DNA of 64,000 nucleotides from Solimonas aquatica (GTDB taxonomy: Bacteria; Pseudomonadota; Gammaproteobacteria; Nevskiales; Nevskiaceae). How positions within the stretch are numbered: position 1 is the stretch's first letter; each line of letters starts with the position of its first letter. This document shows, one piece after another, positions 16,610 through 25,473 of this stretch. Under the pieces are notes generated by a model that was given only the letters and a program-made list of their open reading frames with translations, had not been told where the DNA came from and searched no databases. Position numbers and translations under genes: made by a program. The stretch is taken from NCBI RefSeq assembly GCF_900111015.1, contig NZ_FOFS01000002.1, positions 1 through 64,000 on the forward strand, given 5' to 3'.

Positions 16610-18195
16610 CGCTCGATCCATGCGGATCGGCGGCGAAATCGAGCCGCGCTCGTGCAATGCCATTGCCCGGCGGTGGCGTCGGTTTTCCCTCGGACGCGGG
16701 GAACAGGGCGCGACATTCGGGCATGGCCATCATCCTGGCTACGGGCATGCTGGGCGGCTGCGTCGTGGGACCCGACTACCAGCGTCCGGAGACGGTGGCA
16801 CCGGAGCATTTCCGGCTGCAGGCGGCGGTGGAGCAGCGGCAAGCTGCCAGCCATGCGGATCTCGGGCAATGGTGGGACGGCTTCGGAGATCTGCTGTTGT
16901 CCCGTTTCGTGGGCTTGGCGCAGCAACAGAACCTGGAACTCGCGCAGGCTTCTGCGCGCGTCGAGCAGGCGCGCGCGATGCTGAGTATGACCACGGTCGA
17001 ACTGTTGCCGTCCGCAGGCGCTTCCGCGCAGGCGGCCAAAGCCTATCAATCCGTGGAAACCCCCTTGGGGCGGGTGCTGAACTCGACACCGGGCTTTGAT
17101 CGCCACGGCAGCGCCTATGAAGTGGAGATCGGCGCCAGCTGGGAGCTGGACATCTTCGGCGGACTGCGTCGGCGACGGGAAGCAGCTGCCGCCGGTTACG
17201 GAGCGTCGGAGGCTGGCGCTGCCGCAACGAGGCTGCTGGTGATGGCGCAGACCGCAGACACTTATATCACCATCCGAGGGCTGCAAGCGCGCCTGAAGAT
17301 CGCCCGAAGCCAGGTGGAGATCCAGCAAGATCTGCTCTCGAGCGTCAGGCTTCTGCGCGACCATGAATTGAGCGCCGACCGCGAGGTATGGCAAGCCGAG
17401 GCGACGCTGGCCCAGGCCCGGGCCTCGATTCCGGCGCTCGAGAGTGCCTTGGCGGTGTCAGGTAATGCGCTGGATGTGCTGCTGGGAATGCCGCCGGGAA
17501 CGTACGAAGCTGCGCTGGTGGAACCGGCAGAGATTCCTGTGGCGCCAAGGATCGCGGACATCGGCTCACCGGCCGATGTGCTGCGCCGCAGGCCGGACCT
17601 GGCTGCGGCGGAGCGCCAGCTCGCTGCGTCGAACGCGCAGATCGGCGCCGCAGTCGCCGAGTATTTTCCGAAGTTTTCCTTGAATGCCATGATCGGCAGC
17701 GCCGCAACCTCCGAGAGTGCGCTGCTCAGCGCCGGTTCCAGTCAGGGACTGGGCATGCTGGGCTTTCGCTGGCGCCTGTTCGATTTCGGCCGGATCAACG
17801 CGCAGATCGCGGCGGCCAAAGGACGGAATGCCGAAATGCTGGCGGCCTATCGCCTGGCGGTGCTGCGAGCGACGGAGGATGTGGAAAACGCATTTTCGAC
17901 GCTGCTCGGTCGGGAGCAGCAGCTGGCTGAGTTCAATCGCATGGTCCTGGCCCTGGATCGCGAACGCGGCGCGTCTGCCACCGCATACGAGAAAGGACAG
18001 GTCAGCAGGATCGAGTTGTTACATGCGCAGGACAGACTCCTGCGCGCCTCCGATGCGCGAGCCCAGACGCAAGCGGCGGCGGCGCTCGCCGCGATCACGA
18101 CATTCAAGGCTCTCGGCGGCGGATGGGAGTCCGCGACGGCGAAACTGGCGGCCAACGGCGGAGCAGATGTATCGAGGTTCCGGGCTCTGGATTGA
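16606..18195 (+). CDS. RND efflux outer membrane lipoprotein (NodT/OprM family)
   Basis: An outer membrane channel of the tripartite efflux system. The family start MLGGCVVGPDYQRPE gives a lipobox LGGC with the lipidated Cys. Two outer membrane efflux domains follow, with the usual repeats (LAQQQNLELAQASARVEQARA and RRRPDLAAAERQLAASNAQIGAA). The ATG at 16606 overlaps the preceding ORF and leaves a 39-residue extension before the hydrophobic signal core, so an internal ATG at 16723 may be the true start. It ends one base before the convergent membrane protein gene. Confidence 0.88.
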   Translation: MTLDPCGSAAKSSRARAMPLPGGGVGFPSDAGNRARHSGMAIILATGMLGGCVVGPDYQRPETVAPEHFRLQAAVEQRQAASHADLGQWWDGFGDLLLSRFVGLAQQQNLELAQASARVEQARAMLSMTTVELLPSAGASAQAAKAYQSVETPLGRVLNSTPGFDRHGSAYEVEIGASWELDIFGGLRRRREAAAAGYGASEAGAAATRLLVMAQTADTYITIRGLQARLKIARSQVEIQQDLLSSVRLLRDHELSADREVWQAEATLAQARASIPALESALAVSGNALDVLLGMPPGTYEAALVEPAEIPVAPRIADIGSPADVLRRRPDLAAAERQLAASNAQIGAAVAEYFPKFSLNAMIGSAATSESALLSAGSSQGLGMLGFRWRLFDFGRINAQIAAAKGRNAEMLAAYRLAVLRATEDVENAFSTLLGREQQLAEFNRMVLALDRERGASATAYEKGQVSRIELLHAQDRLLRASDARAQTQAAAALAAITTFKALGGGWESATAKLAANGGADVSRFRALD

Positions 18196-18984
18196 TCACC
18201 GGACGCGGCCCAGGCCATCAAGCGGCAGCGCTGCCTGCGCCGGCACGGGCAGAAGCTCGGCCGCGAAGCGGATCAGCAGCAGAGCGAAGCCGATGCTGAG
18301 CAAGGTGGCGGCAGGGATCAGCCAAGGCGCGGGCTGCGCCGTGTGCAGGACCACGATCACAGGCGCGCCGGCGCCGAAGTTGGCCATATAGAAGGTTGCG
18401 GGAAACAAGGCGAACACGCCCCACAGCTGCAGCGGCGAAGTGGCGCGCTGGCGCAGCTGGGCGGCGGCAACGCTGAAGCAGATCACCTGTGCGGATTCCA
18501 GGATGCCGATCACGATCGGATAGTCGAGCACGCGAAACGCATGCGGTCCCCAGTATTCGTAAGCGCCGCCGTTGATTCCGATCATCTCGAAGGCGCAGGA
18601 GCAAGCCAGTTCGATGCCGGCCCAGCGATACAGCATGCCGCGCGTCATGCCCTTGGTGATCTGATGGCAGATCATTGCGGCGGTGGTGCCATAGAGCGTG
18701 ACGTAGCCGCTGTAGACCCACCACGGTTGGGGAATGCCGAAGGCGGTATAGGCGGTCCATTGCCCCGGCGTGTAGAACCATAACATTAGGCCCTCATCAT
18801 AGAGAGGCTCGAACAGTCCGCCAAAGGCTGCGGCCATGATTACCAGTACAAAAAACGGCGTCCTTTGTCGTAGTCCGGCAATAATCGCAACCAGCAGCGC
18901 GATGGCCCAAATCGCATAGCTGCCGAACACCAGAACTGCCTGAGTGGTCAGATTTAAGGGGTGATCGACGGGCGGCATCGGCAT
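18196..18984 (-). CDS. Seven-helix integral membrane protein, unknown (AveC-like spirocyclase family possible)
   Basis: 262 residues with about seven hydrophobic helices. Polar and acidic residues lie at helix ends (GGLFEPLYDEG, ELACSCAFEMIGINGGAYEYWG), which looks more like an enzyme or transporter core than a simple anchor. The architecture resembles AveC-type spirocyclase-like proteins and membrane terpene cyclases, but I cannot confirm this. Its ATG follows the stop of the NTF2-like gene by one base after GGAG, so the two are co-translated. Confidence 0.6.
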   Translation of the reverse strand: MPMPPVDHPLNLTTQAVLVFGSYAIWAIALLVAIIAGLRQRTPFFVLVIMAAAFGGLFEPLYDEGLMLWFYTPGQWTAYTAFGIPQPWWVYSGYVTLYGTTAAMICHQITKGMTRGMLYRWAGIELACSCAFEMIGINGGAYEYWGPHAFRVLDYPIVIGILESAQVICFSVAAAQLRQRATSPLQLWGVFALFPATFYMANFGAGAPVIVVLHTAQPAPWLIPAATLLSIGFALLLIRFAAELLPVPAQAALPLDGLGRVR

Positions 18985-18985
18985 G

Positions 18986-19513
18986 TCATGCTCCTTCCGG
19001 TGGTTTGGGACTGCGACGGAAACGTCGTGTCAGTGGCTTCTTGCGTGCTGCCAGATACCCGAGCTGGCGCGCGACGTGGATCTGGTCGGAATAGATGATT
19101 TCGCGGACGATCTTGCCGCTGTTGTAAACGTGGAACGATGCGCCCGTGGTTTCCACGAATCGGCCACCTGCCGGCATGCCAAATATCACGTCGGCATGCC
19201 GGGCGCTCCATTTCCAGACCACCAGGCCGCTGTTCTGGTCGCCGACGTATTCGACGACTTCGAGGTGGTGCAGCCCCAGGCCGTTGTCCGGATCACGATT
19301 GGAGAATGCGCGGATGGCCGCCGCCAGCGCTGCCCGATCATCGCGGATGAAGCGTTCGCGTGGCGGGTCCGAGAAATCGAAGGAGTCCGCGTAGAAGGTC
19401 AGCGCCGCCTCTGGACTGCTCAGAAAGGCTTTCATCCACGCGCTGACAAAGTAAAAATTCAAGCCGGCCTCCCCGTGAGTACGCCGGCGACGATAATGGT
19501 GTGTCTCCGGCAT
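18986..19513 (-). CDS. NTF2/SnoaL-like protein
   Basis: About 175 residues with an NTF2-like cone-fold pattern: an N-terminal helix (LNFYFVSAWMKAFLSSPEAAL), then FYADSFDFSDPP and beta strands (SGLVVWKWSARH, GRFVETTGASFHVYNSGKIVREIIY). Such proteins include limonene-epoxide-hydrolase-like and polyketide-cyclase-like enzymes. I chose the ATG at 19513 instead of a TTG at 19546. It is in an operon with the membrane protein, and the pairing suggests that they act on one small lipophilic molecule. Confidence 0.7.
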   Translation of the reverse strand: MPETHHYRRRRTHGEAGLNFYFVSAWMKAFLSSPEAALTFYADSFDFSDPPRERFIRDDRAALAAAIRAFSNRDPDNGLGLHHLEVVEYVGDQNSGLVVWKWSARHADVIFGMPAGGRFVETTGASFHVYNSGKIVREIIYSDQIHVARQLGYLAARKKPLTRRFRRSPKPPEGA

Positions 19514-19582
19514 GGTCTTTCGCAAAACGACCGGAGTCCATATCAAATTTGTGCCATCGAGAAGGGCGAAGCCTGTGGCGAC

Positions 19583-20452
19583 TCATCCTTCTCGGTAGCG
19601 TCGCGGGGTCATGCCGGTGTGGCTGCGAAACACCTGGGTAAAATGCGATTGACTGCAAAAGCCCAACTCGATCGCAATATCCACCAGTGGCATGCCGGTC
19701 TCCCGCAGCATGCGCTTGGCCATTTCGACCCGGCGCTGCGATTGATAGCGGTGCGGTGAGACCCCGATTTCCGCGCGAAAACGCCTGGCAAAATGCGAGC
19801 GGCTGATGCCGGCCTCCTCGGCGAGCTCTTCAAGGGACAGACACTCGGAAAGACTTTCCTCGATGAGTGCGCGGCTGCGTTCGATCGCGCCCATAAGACT
19901 CAGCGCCGCGTCGCGTACACTGCTGCTGCTGTTGCGCAGGACATGCAGCAGCAGCGAATCGGTGACCGAGCGGACGAAGTCCTCGCTCTTGGCGCCGGGA
20001 TTGCGTGCCTCGGCGTGGATGGCATCTAGGCAGCCGCCGACGAAGGCGTCACAGAAGGCAAAGCGGAAATCCGGAAGATGCCCCTCCAGGGAATGCCGCT
20101 TCGCGATGCTGTTGATCCGCTCGCGCGGAATATGAAGTGTCTCGAAGCGGACCGCGCCCTCCACGCGAAATGCCCAGTCCAGACCCGGCGGCATGCAGGT
20201 GAGCTGCCCGGGCGTGGATTGTTCGCAGCTGCAGACATCGTCGCGCAGGGCCCGAACATTGCAGCGTCCGTCGCGATGCACCGCAATCACCAGTTCGTCG
20301 TTGGCCGGAAGCTCCAGCTGCTGGATCCATGGCGTGTTCCAGCTATGCACCGAGAGCCCGGCCTGCTGAAGCGAGCGATCACCGCTTTCCGGATGCAGGG
20401 TGATGCGTGACCGGAATGCGTCGACGGCGCGATAGTGGCTGACGCCGCTCAT
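19583..20452 (-). CDS. AraC-family transcriptional regulator
   Basis: 289 residues with an N-terminal cupin-like sensor region and two C-terminal helix-turn-helix motifs (LSLEELAEEAGISRSHFARRF and MPLVDIAIELGFCSQSHFTQVF, ending GMTPRRYRE). It follows the monooxygenase gene at 20631-21749 on the same strand and could control that gene and the divergent alcohol dehydrogenase. Its ATG overlaps the stop of a 22-codon leader ORF by 3 bp, so its translation may be coupled to that leader. Confidence 0.88.
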   Translation of the reverse strand: MSGVSHYRAVDAFRSRITLHPESGDRSLQQAGLSVHSWNTPWIQQLELPANDELVIAVHRDGRCNVRALRDDVCSCEQSTPGQLTCMPPGLDWAFRVEGAVRFETLHIPRERINSIAKRHSLEGHLPDFRFAFCDAFVGGCLDAIHAEARNPGAKSEDFVRSVTDSLLLHVLRNSSSSVRDAALSLMGAIERSRALIEESLSECLSLEELAEEAGISRSHFARRFRAEIGVSPHRYQSQRRVEMAKRMLRETGMPLVDIAIELGFCSQSHFTQVFRSHTGMTPRRYREG

Positions 20453-20517
20453 GGCTGCAGTCCCCGCGCCGAGGCCCGGCGGCCGCCATGCTCGTTACCG
20501 CTTGCTGACGTGGTCAT
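20449..20517 (-). CDS. Leader ORF of 22 codons coupled to the AraC gene
   Basis: GGAGGAG (complement of 20525-20531) lies seven bases before an ATG at 20517. The frame is rich in Gly, Arg and Ser and ends with TGA at 20449-20451, overlapping the ATG of the AraC gene (20450-20452). The Shine-Dalgarno site is much stronger here than before the AraC ATG. It may set expression of the regulator by translational coupling. Confidence 0.45.
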   Translation of the reverse strand: MTTSASGNEHGGRRASARGLQP

Positions 20518-20630
20518 TGCACGTCTCCTCCGATAAATTTTTTATTGAACCTCTGTCCCCCGACCGCTGTAGCTGGCCACAGTTCCAGGATCCGCCCATC
20601 TGGAACACGGCCCCTCTGACGCCTGTCAGG

Positions 20631-21749
20631 CTAGCTGCCGATGGTCGCCAGCTCCTTGGGCCAGCTTGCTTCGTCAGCAAACCAGTCTTCCCAACCTGCC
20701 TTTAGGTTTTGTTCGCGGGCCAGCTTTCGTTCGGCCGCAGTGGCAAATTCCATGTCCCAGCGCTTCAGGGCCGGCTTGATGATGGCCTGTTCCCAAAGCG
20801 GCGGAATCAGCGAAGCAATGAAGCAGACAAAGATTCCGGGCATTTCAATGTTATCCCGGTGCGGCACGAGCTTGTAGTAGGGCGCATAGGGGAACAGATG
20901 GTGGTCGGCATGATTGGTTAGCTCAAAGCCGAGTACGCGCGTGGCGATGCCCAGGTGATTCCAGACATGACGGCGTCCGATTGGGGTTCCGGGCACGCGG
21001 GTCTGGCCATAGTGCTGGAAATAGCTGAAGGATTCGGTCCAGCAGCGGGCCGCGAACATCGCGATCAGGATGCAGGCCACCGCCTTCCAGCCGGCCAGCG
21101 CGTAGACCAGACTTTGGAAAAGGATCTGGATGAGCAGGATCGTCCACATGCGGTGACGGATATTGAAGCGGCCGTAACCCTTCTTGACCAACAACTCGCT
21201 TTCGGCTTCGACGGAGGTCTTGATGGTGCGGTACACCGCCTGAGGCGTGTACGCGTAAATGCTCATGCCACGCGGCGCAGTGCTGATGTCCTTGTCGGTG
21301 GACACGTCCAGGTGGTGCCCGATGACGTGCTCCAGATCGCGCATGCCATCAAACAGCGTGAACTGTGCGTAGCGCCCGACTGTGCGGGTGAACATGTCGC
21401 GCGAGTGAAACAATTCGTGCTGTGCGGCGATGCCGGGCATCAAGGCGTGCCAGGTGCAGCTCAGGGTGCCGCCGAGGATTTGCCAGGCATCGAGCGGCTC
21501 GACGGACATCCGCCAGGCAAATGCGAGATAGATGGCGATCGGGCCCAGGCCGCCGATCCAGACCGGGATCGCCGCCCAGAATGCGGAGTTCATTTGCCGC
21601 TGGCTGTAGTCGCGGGGCAGGAGAAGGTCCAGCGCCGTAATCAGCAGGAAGGTCGAGGCGCCCAGCCATACCCAATCTCCGCCCAGCATGAAGCCGGCAA
21701 ATCCAATTGCCAGCACCACACTGGCAGCGTAGTACTTCAGGTAATCCAT
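20631..21749 (-). CDS. AlkB/XylM-type diiron membrane monooxygenase (copy 1, divergent paralogue)
   Basis: O2-dependent hydroxylation of a terminal or benzylic/allylic methyl group at the inner membrane. The 372-residue protein shows all histidine boxes of the family: HELFH, HVIGHH, the NYxxHYG-like segment FSYFQHYG and NHADHH, between hydrophobic helices. I chose the ATG at 21749, preceded by AGGAG, rather than 21806, because the protein then starts MDYLKYY and has exactly the length of the paralogues at 43181 and 59734. It is divergent from the GeoA-like alcohol dehydrogenase, the expected next enzyme. No rubredoxin or reductase partner is encoded nearby. Confidence 0.88.
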   Translation of the reverse strand: MDYLKYYAASVVLAIGFAGFMLGGDWVWLGASTFLLITALDLLLPRDYSQRQMNSAFWAAIPVWIGGLGPIAIYLAFAWRMSVEPLDAWQILGGTLSCTWHALMPGIAAQHELFHSRDMFTRTVGRYAQFTLFDGMRDLEHVIGHHLDVSTDKDISTAPRGMSIYAYTPQAVYRTIKTSVEAESELLVKKGYGRFNIRHRMWTILLIQILFQSLVYALAGWKAVACILIAMFAARCWTESFSYFQHYGQTRVPGTPIGRRHVWNHLGIATRVLGFELTNHADHHLFPYAPYYKLVPHRDNIEMPGIFVCFIASLIPPLWEQAIIKPALKRWDMEFATAAERKLAREQNLKAGWEDWFADEASWPKELATIGS

Positions 21750-21779
21750 CACGACAATCTCCTGTTTAAGTTGATTTAT

Positions 21780-21851
21780 GAATTTGACCGAAATGTTGAC
21801 GTTCAAGCGTTTATCAATGGCCGCTGCCTATGGGTAGGGCGCGAATTTGAC
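21780..21851. promoter_or_regulatory. Possible AraC-type direct repeats between monooxygenase and alcohol dehydrogenase
   Basis: The 9-mer GAATTTGAC occurs at 21780-21788 and again at 21843-21851, 63 bp apart (six helical turns). It sits in the 226-bp divergent intergenic region. A hairpin GCCGCGAC-ATGA-GTCGCGGC (21939-21958) follows just before the ribosome binding site of the dehydrogenase. Confidence 0.3.
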
Positions 21852-21975
21852 AGATACGGCCGATGGACTTTGCTAGGTTTTGTTGCAGCGGCGCCGCGCT
21901 TTGTTCAGTGCGACGGCTGCGGGCTATTGGTTCACGCAGCCGCGACATGAGTCGCGGCAACAAAGGAGACATCCA

Positions 21976-23085
21976 GTGAGTTCGAGTCAGACAGCGCAAG
22001 CGGCCGTGGTGCGCGAAATCGGCAAGCCGTGGGTCATCGAGGAGGTCGAGATCGCCGCGCCGCGTGCCGATGAGATTCTGGTGCGCATGGCCGGCACCGG
22101 CATCTGCCACACCGACACCAGTTGCAAGGACGGCCACTTTCCTGTGGCCTTGCCCATCGTGCTGGGCCACGAAGGTGCAGGCGTGGTCGAGGCCGTCGGG
22201 TCCGAAGTTAGCCGCGTGCGCGTCGGCGATCACGTGGTGCTCAGCTTTGACTCTTGTGGTCACTGCCGCAACTGCAAGGCGCATCATCCGTCGTATTGCT
22301 TTGACTTCTATCCGCGCAATGTTTCGGGCACCCGACTCGATGGCAGCCACACGCTGAGCGGCGCTGGCGGCGAGTTGAAAGCGGCGTTCTTCAGCCAGTC
22401 TTCCTTCGCCACGCTGGCGCTGGCGCGCGAGGCCAACACCGTGGTGATCGACAAGGATCTGCCACTGGAAATCATGGGGCCGCTGGGCTGCGGCATTCAG
22501 ACCGGTGCCGGTGCCGCGATTAATGCCCTGCGACTGAAACAGGGCGACTCCCTGGCCGTTTTCGGCGGCGGCGCGGTGGGCCTCTCGGCGCTGCTCGGCG
22601 CGCGGGCCGTCGACGCCGGGACCGTAATCGTGGTCGAGCCCAATGCCGGGCGCCGGGCCCTGGCTCTGGAACTGGGTGCCAGCCATGTGATCGATCCGAA
22701 GGCAAGCGAAGATGTGCTGGGGCAGATCCGGGCACTTTGCGGCGGCGTGAACTACGCGCTCGATACCACGGGCATTCCGGGAGTGATCGCGGTTGCGGTC
22801 GAAGCCTTGCTGCCCGATGGCATGTGTGGACTGCTCGGCGTGCCGCCGCCTGAAGCCACGGTGCCGGCCAATATGATGAGCATGCTGGTGCGGGGCGTCG
22901 GCGTGAAATACATCGTCGAGGGCGATGCCGATCCGCAGGAATTCATTCCGCGCATGGCCGCCTGGTATCGTGCCGGAAAATTTCCCTTCGATCGCCTGAT
23001 CAGGAAATTCCCCTTCGCGCAGATCAACGAGGCTGCGCAGGCTTCGTTGCGGGGCGAGGTGGTGAAGCCGGTGCTGGTATTCTGA
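21976..23085 (+). CDS. Zinc-dependent alcohol dehydrogenase, GeoA (geraniol/perillyl alcohol)-like
   Basis: NAD-dependent oxidation of a primary allylic or aryl alcohol to the aldehyde. The 369-residue protein has the catalytic zinc ligands in GICHTDTSCKDG and GHEGAG, the structural zinc Cys cluster CGHCRNCKAHHPSYC, and the Rossmann loop GGGAVG. Segments such as LGPLGCGIQTGAGAAIN and EGDADPQEFIPRM strongly resemble, from memory, geraniol dehydrogenase GeoA of Castellaniella and benzyl alcohol dehydrogenases. The GTG at 21976 follows AAGGAG. It is the likely partner of the AlkB-like hydroxylases. Confidence 0.88.
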   Translation: MSSSQTAQAAVVREIGKPWVIEEVEIAAPRADEILVRMAGTGICHTDTSCKDGHFPVALPIVLGHEGAGVVEAVGSEVSRVRVGDHVVLSFDSCGHCRNCKAHHPSYCFDFYPRNVSGTRLDGSHTLSGAGGELKAAFFSQSSFATLALAREANTVVIDKDLPLEIMGPLGCGIQTGAGAAINALRLKQGDSLAVFGGGAVGLSALLGARAVDAGTVIVVEPNAGRRALALELGASHVIDPKASEDVLGQIRALCGGVNYALDTTGIPGVIAVAVEALLPDGMCGLLGVPPPEATVPANMMSMLVRGVGVKYIVEGDADPQEFIPRMAAWYRAGKFPFDRLIRKFPFAQINEAAQASLRGEVVKPVLVF

Positions 23086-23090
23086 GCGGG

Positions 23091-23122
23091 ACTGAAGCGC
23101 GGACTTCGGTCCGCGCTTCAGT
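23091..23122. terminator. Strong hairpin between convergent genes
   Basis: A perfect 14-bp stem (23091-23104 with 23109-23122) is closed by a TTCG tetraloop, directly after the alcohol dehydrogenase stop and before the end of the convergent activase gene. There is no T run, so it may work with Rho or protect 3' ends. Confidence 0.6.
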
Positions 23123-23181
23123 GTGGTGGCGCTTGCGGGCAGATCGGACAGGAGCTTGCGCATGGTCGTGGCCTGCGGCGC

Positions 23182-24105
23182 TCAGCGGCGCAAAGGTCCA
23201 TGCAGGACCTGCGTCCCGGCGCCCGCCTCTTTGGCGGCGCAGGCCGGCGTGCCGCAGTGACTGACTTCGGCTGCGGAATCCAGGCGGTCTTCTTCGTCGG
23301 CGGTCTTGGGCGCGCTGACTTCGTCGAGCGCGAACAGTGCCGCGCCCAGTGCGCCGGCGGCTTGCGGATTGTCCGGAATCAGCAAAGCTGTGCCCAGCGC
23401 CTGTTCGATATGGCGTACCGCCGCGATGTTCTGTGCTACGCCGCCGGTCATCACGATCGGCTGGCGTTGCCCCACGCGGGCCACCAGGCCCAGGGTGCGG
23501 CTGGCGATAGCGGCATGCACCGCGCCGAGCACCTCATGCTTGGCCTTGCCTTCCGCGAGCAACGAGATGACTTCGGTCTCCGCAAACGTGGCGCACATGT
23601 TGGATATGCTCAGCTTGTCGCGCGCAGTGATGGCAAGCGGCCCCATCTCTTCGAGCGGCACCTGCACGGCGCGCGCCAGCGCCTCCAGGAATTTTCCGGT
23701 GCCGGCGGCACAGCGGTCGTTCATCGCGAACTGTGAGACCAGACCGTTGCCGTCGATGGCAATCACCTTGCTGTCCTGCCCGCCGATGTCGATGACCATG
23801 CGTGCCTGCGGCATCAGGTGTGCGGCACCGCGTGCGTGGCAGGTGATTTCGGTGTAGGACTTGTCGGCGATGTCCAGCATGCGCCGGCCGTAGCCCGTGC
23901 TCACCGCGCGTGCGATATCGGCCTCACCGATGCCGGCTTGGGCCAGGGCCTCGCGCATCGAGACTTGCGCCCCTTCGTTGCTCACCGAGCCCTTGTGGGC
24001 GATGGCGGTGGCGACGACACGGCCCTGCAGATCGAGGATCACGGTCTTGGATGTGGTCGACCCGAAGTCGATCCCCATCACGAAGCGGCCGTTGCGGGAT
24101 GCCAT
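23182..24105 (-). CDS. CoA-substrate-specific enzyme activase (BcrA/BadF/HgdC family ATPase)
   Basis: An ASKHA-fold ATPase that injects one low-potential electron into a benzoyl-CoA reductase or 2-hydroxyacyl-CoA dehydratase at the cost of ATP. The 307-residue protein has the phosphate loops GIDFGSTTSK (11-20) and DIGGQDSK (106-113), and TGGVAQN. The two cysteines that hold the shared [4Fe-4S] cluster are Cys132 in NDRCAAGTG and Cys171 in SNMCATFAE, 39 residues apart as in HgdC. Only one activase is present, so a homodimer is expected. It is last in the operon 26645 to 23182. Confidence 0.9.
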   Translation of the reverse strand: MASRNGRFVMGIDFGSTTSKTVILDLQGRVVATAIAHKGSVSNEGAQVSMREALAQAGIGEADIARAVSTGYGRRMLDIADKSYTEITCHARGAAHLMPQARMVIDIGGQDSKVIAIDGNGLVSQFAMNDRCAAGTGKFLEALARAVQVPLEEMGPLAITARDKLSISNMCATFAETEVISLLAEGKAKHEVLGAVHAAIASRTLGLVARVGQRQPIVMTGGVAQNIAAVRHIEQALGTALLIPDNPQAAGALGAALFALDEVSAPKTADEEDRLDSAAEVSHCGTPACAAKEAGAGTQVLHGPLRR

Positions 24106-24126
24106 GGCGTGACGGTTCCTTGCGTC

Positions 24127-25473
24127 TCAGGCCGCGATGCCGGCGCGGCGCCGGCTTTCGATGGCTTCGAGCATCGCCTCGACACGGCTGCTGACGATCT
24201 CGTCCTTGTAGAACGATTCGTCCACCATGTCGCCCTCGATGAAGGCAACCGGGATGCCGAGGCGCTTCTGCACCGCTTCGGCGATCAGGTATTGGGGGTT
24301 GGAGAAGGCGCGACAGGTACGCGCGGCATGCAGCACCATGCCGTCGATCTCATACTTGCGGCAAAGCTTGATGATCTCTTCGATCATCAGCGGCGCGGAC
24401 AGATTGATCGGGCACACCAGGTAGTTGATGGCCATGCCAGCAAGCGGATCCTGCACGTCGATGGATTCCCACTCATGCCAGAAGCCCATGTGTGTGTAGC
24501 GCCCCGCCACCATATTGGCTTCGTAACCGGCGAATTTGTTGGCCAGCCAGCCGATCTTGTTCCAGTTCATGATGCCGTCCCAGAACAAGCGGTATTGCTC
24601 GTTTCGGACCGCGCCTTCACCTGCGGCCAGACGTTCCTGCACTTCGGCCTTGACCTTGGTGAAGTAGTCGACGATCGCGGGGCCGCCCTTGATGAAGTTC
24701 ACCGGCGCCAGGCTCGTGGTCCAGTCGAAGAAGCTGGCCGGCGCCGGCTTGGCCATGCACAGGTCCATGGCCTCCATGCGCAGACGGCCGGCCTGCTTGA
24801 CGTAGGACATGATCTCGCAGAGACGGTCAAAGTCGTACTTCCTGCCGGTGTGCTCGGCGATGAAGTTCATGCATTCGCGCAGCTGGCGCACCATGAACTG
24901 CACGGCCTCGTTGAATTCGGAGCCGCCGAGATATTGCGAGTCCTTCTTGTTGCCCCAGACCCAGGGCACCGAGATGTTGAAGATCGGAATGCGCTTGCCG
25001 AACAGGCGGTACAGCATCTCGTCCCACTGCTGGCCGGTGCTGCAGTACGGATAAGCGCTGATGAACATGTCCGGCGCCGGCACGCGTTCGCCCAGCAGTC
25101 CGGCACCTAGCGCATCGGCGAAGCTGGAGCCGGAGGCTTCCGCGCCGCGCTTCTGCGCCAGCACGCCGCAACCGATGTGCGTGCGCGCATACGAGCACAG
25201 CTCCTTGAGATAGCCGCGATGTTCGGCGGCAGTCTGTGCCGGCTCCTCGTTGTTGCGCGCCGCCAGCAGCGCCGACCAGGCTTCGCCGTGTACCCAGGCC
25301 ACATCGGCGGCCTGCATCAGCGGATTGATCGCCACGCCTTCGTACCAGCACACCAGCTTGCCATTCTGCTTGGCCTCGAACACCTCGGCCCAGTAGTCGT
25401 TGACCAGCTGATTGTTCAGCGACGAGGTCTTGAGCCGGTTGGCCTTGACGGGCGCACTTGCAACGGTGCTCAT
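24127..25473 (-). CDS. 2-hydroxyacyl-CoA dehydratase / benzoyl-CoA reductase family, larger subunit (BcrB-like)
   Basis: A 448-residue iron-sulfur subunit, close in length to BcrB (about 440). Conserved cysteines are visible in KELCSYARTHIGCG, AYPYCSTGQQWD and AARTCRAFSNP; these would bind a [4Fe-4S] cluster and the CoA substrate pocket. It overlaps the 391-residue subunit gene by 4 bp and is followed by the activase, the standard module order. Whether it reduces an aromatic or dienoyl-CoA ring or dehydrates a 2-hydroxyacyl-CoA cannot be decided from sequence alone. The enzyme class is normally very oxygen sensitive. Confidence 0.85.
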   Translation of the reverse strand: MSTVASAPVKANRLKTSSLNNQLVNDYWAEVFEAKQNGKLVCWYEGVAINPLMQAADVAWVHGEAWSALLAARNNEEPAQTAAEHRGYLKELCSYARTHIGCGVLAQKRGAEASGSSFADALGAGLLGERVPAPDMFISAYPYCSTGQQWDEMLYRLFGKRIPIFNISVPWVWGNKKDSQYLGGSEFNEAVQFMVRQLRECMNFIAEHTGRKYDFDRLCEIMSYVKQAGRLRMEAMDLCMAKPAPASFFDWTTSLAPVNFIKGGPAIVDYFTKVKAEVQERLAAGEGAVRNEQYRLFWDGIMNWNKIGWLANKFAGYEANMVAGRYTHMGFWHEWESIDVQDPLAGMAINYLVCPINLSAPLMIEEIIKLCRKYEIDGMVLHAARTCRAFSNPQYLIAEAVQKRLGIPVAFIEGDMVDESFYKDEIVSSRVEAMLEAIESRRRAGIAA

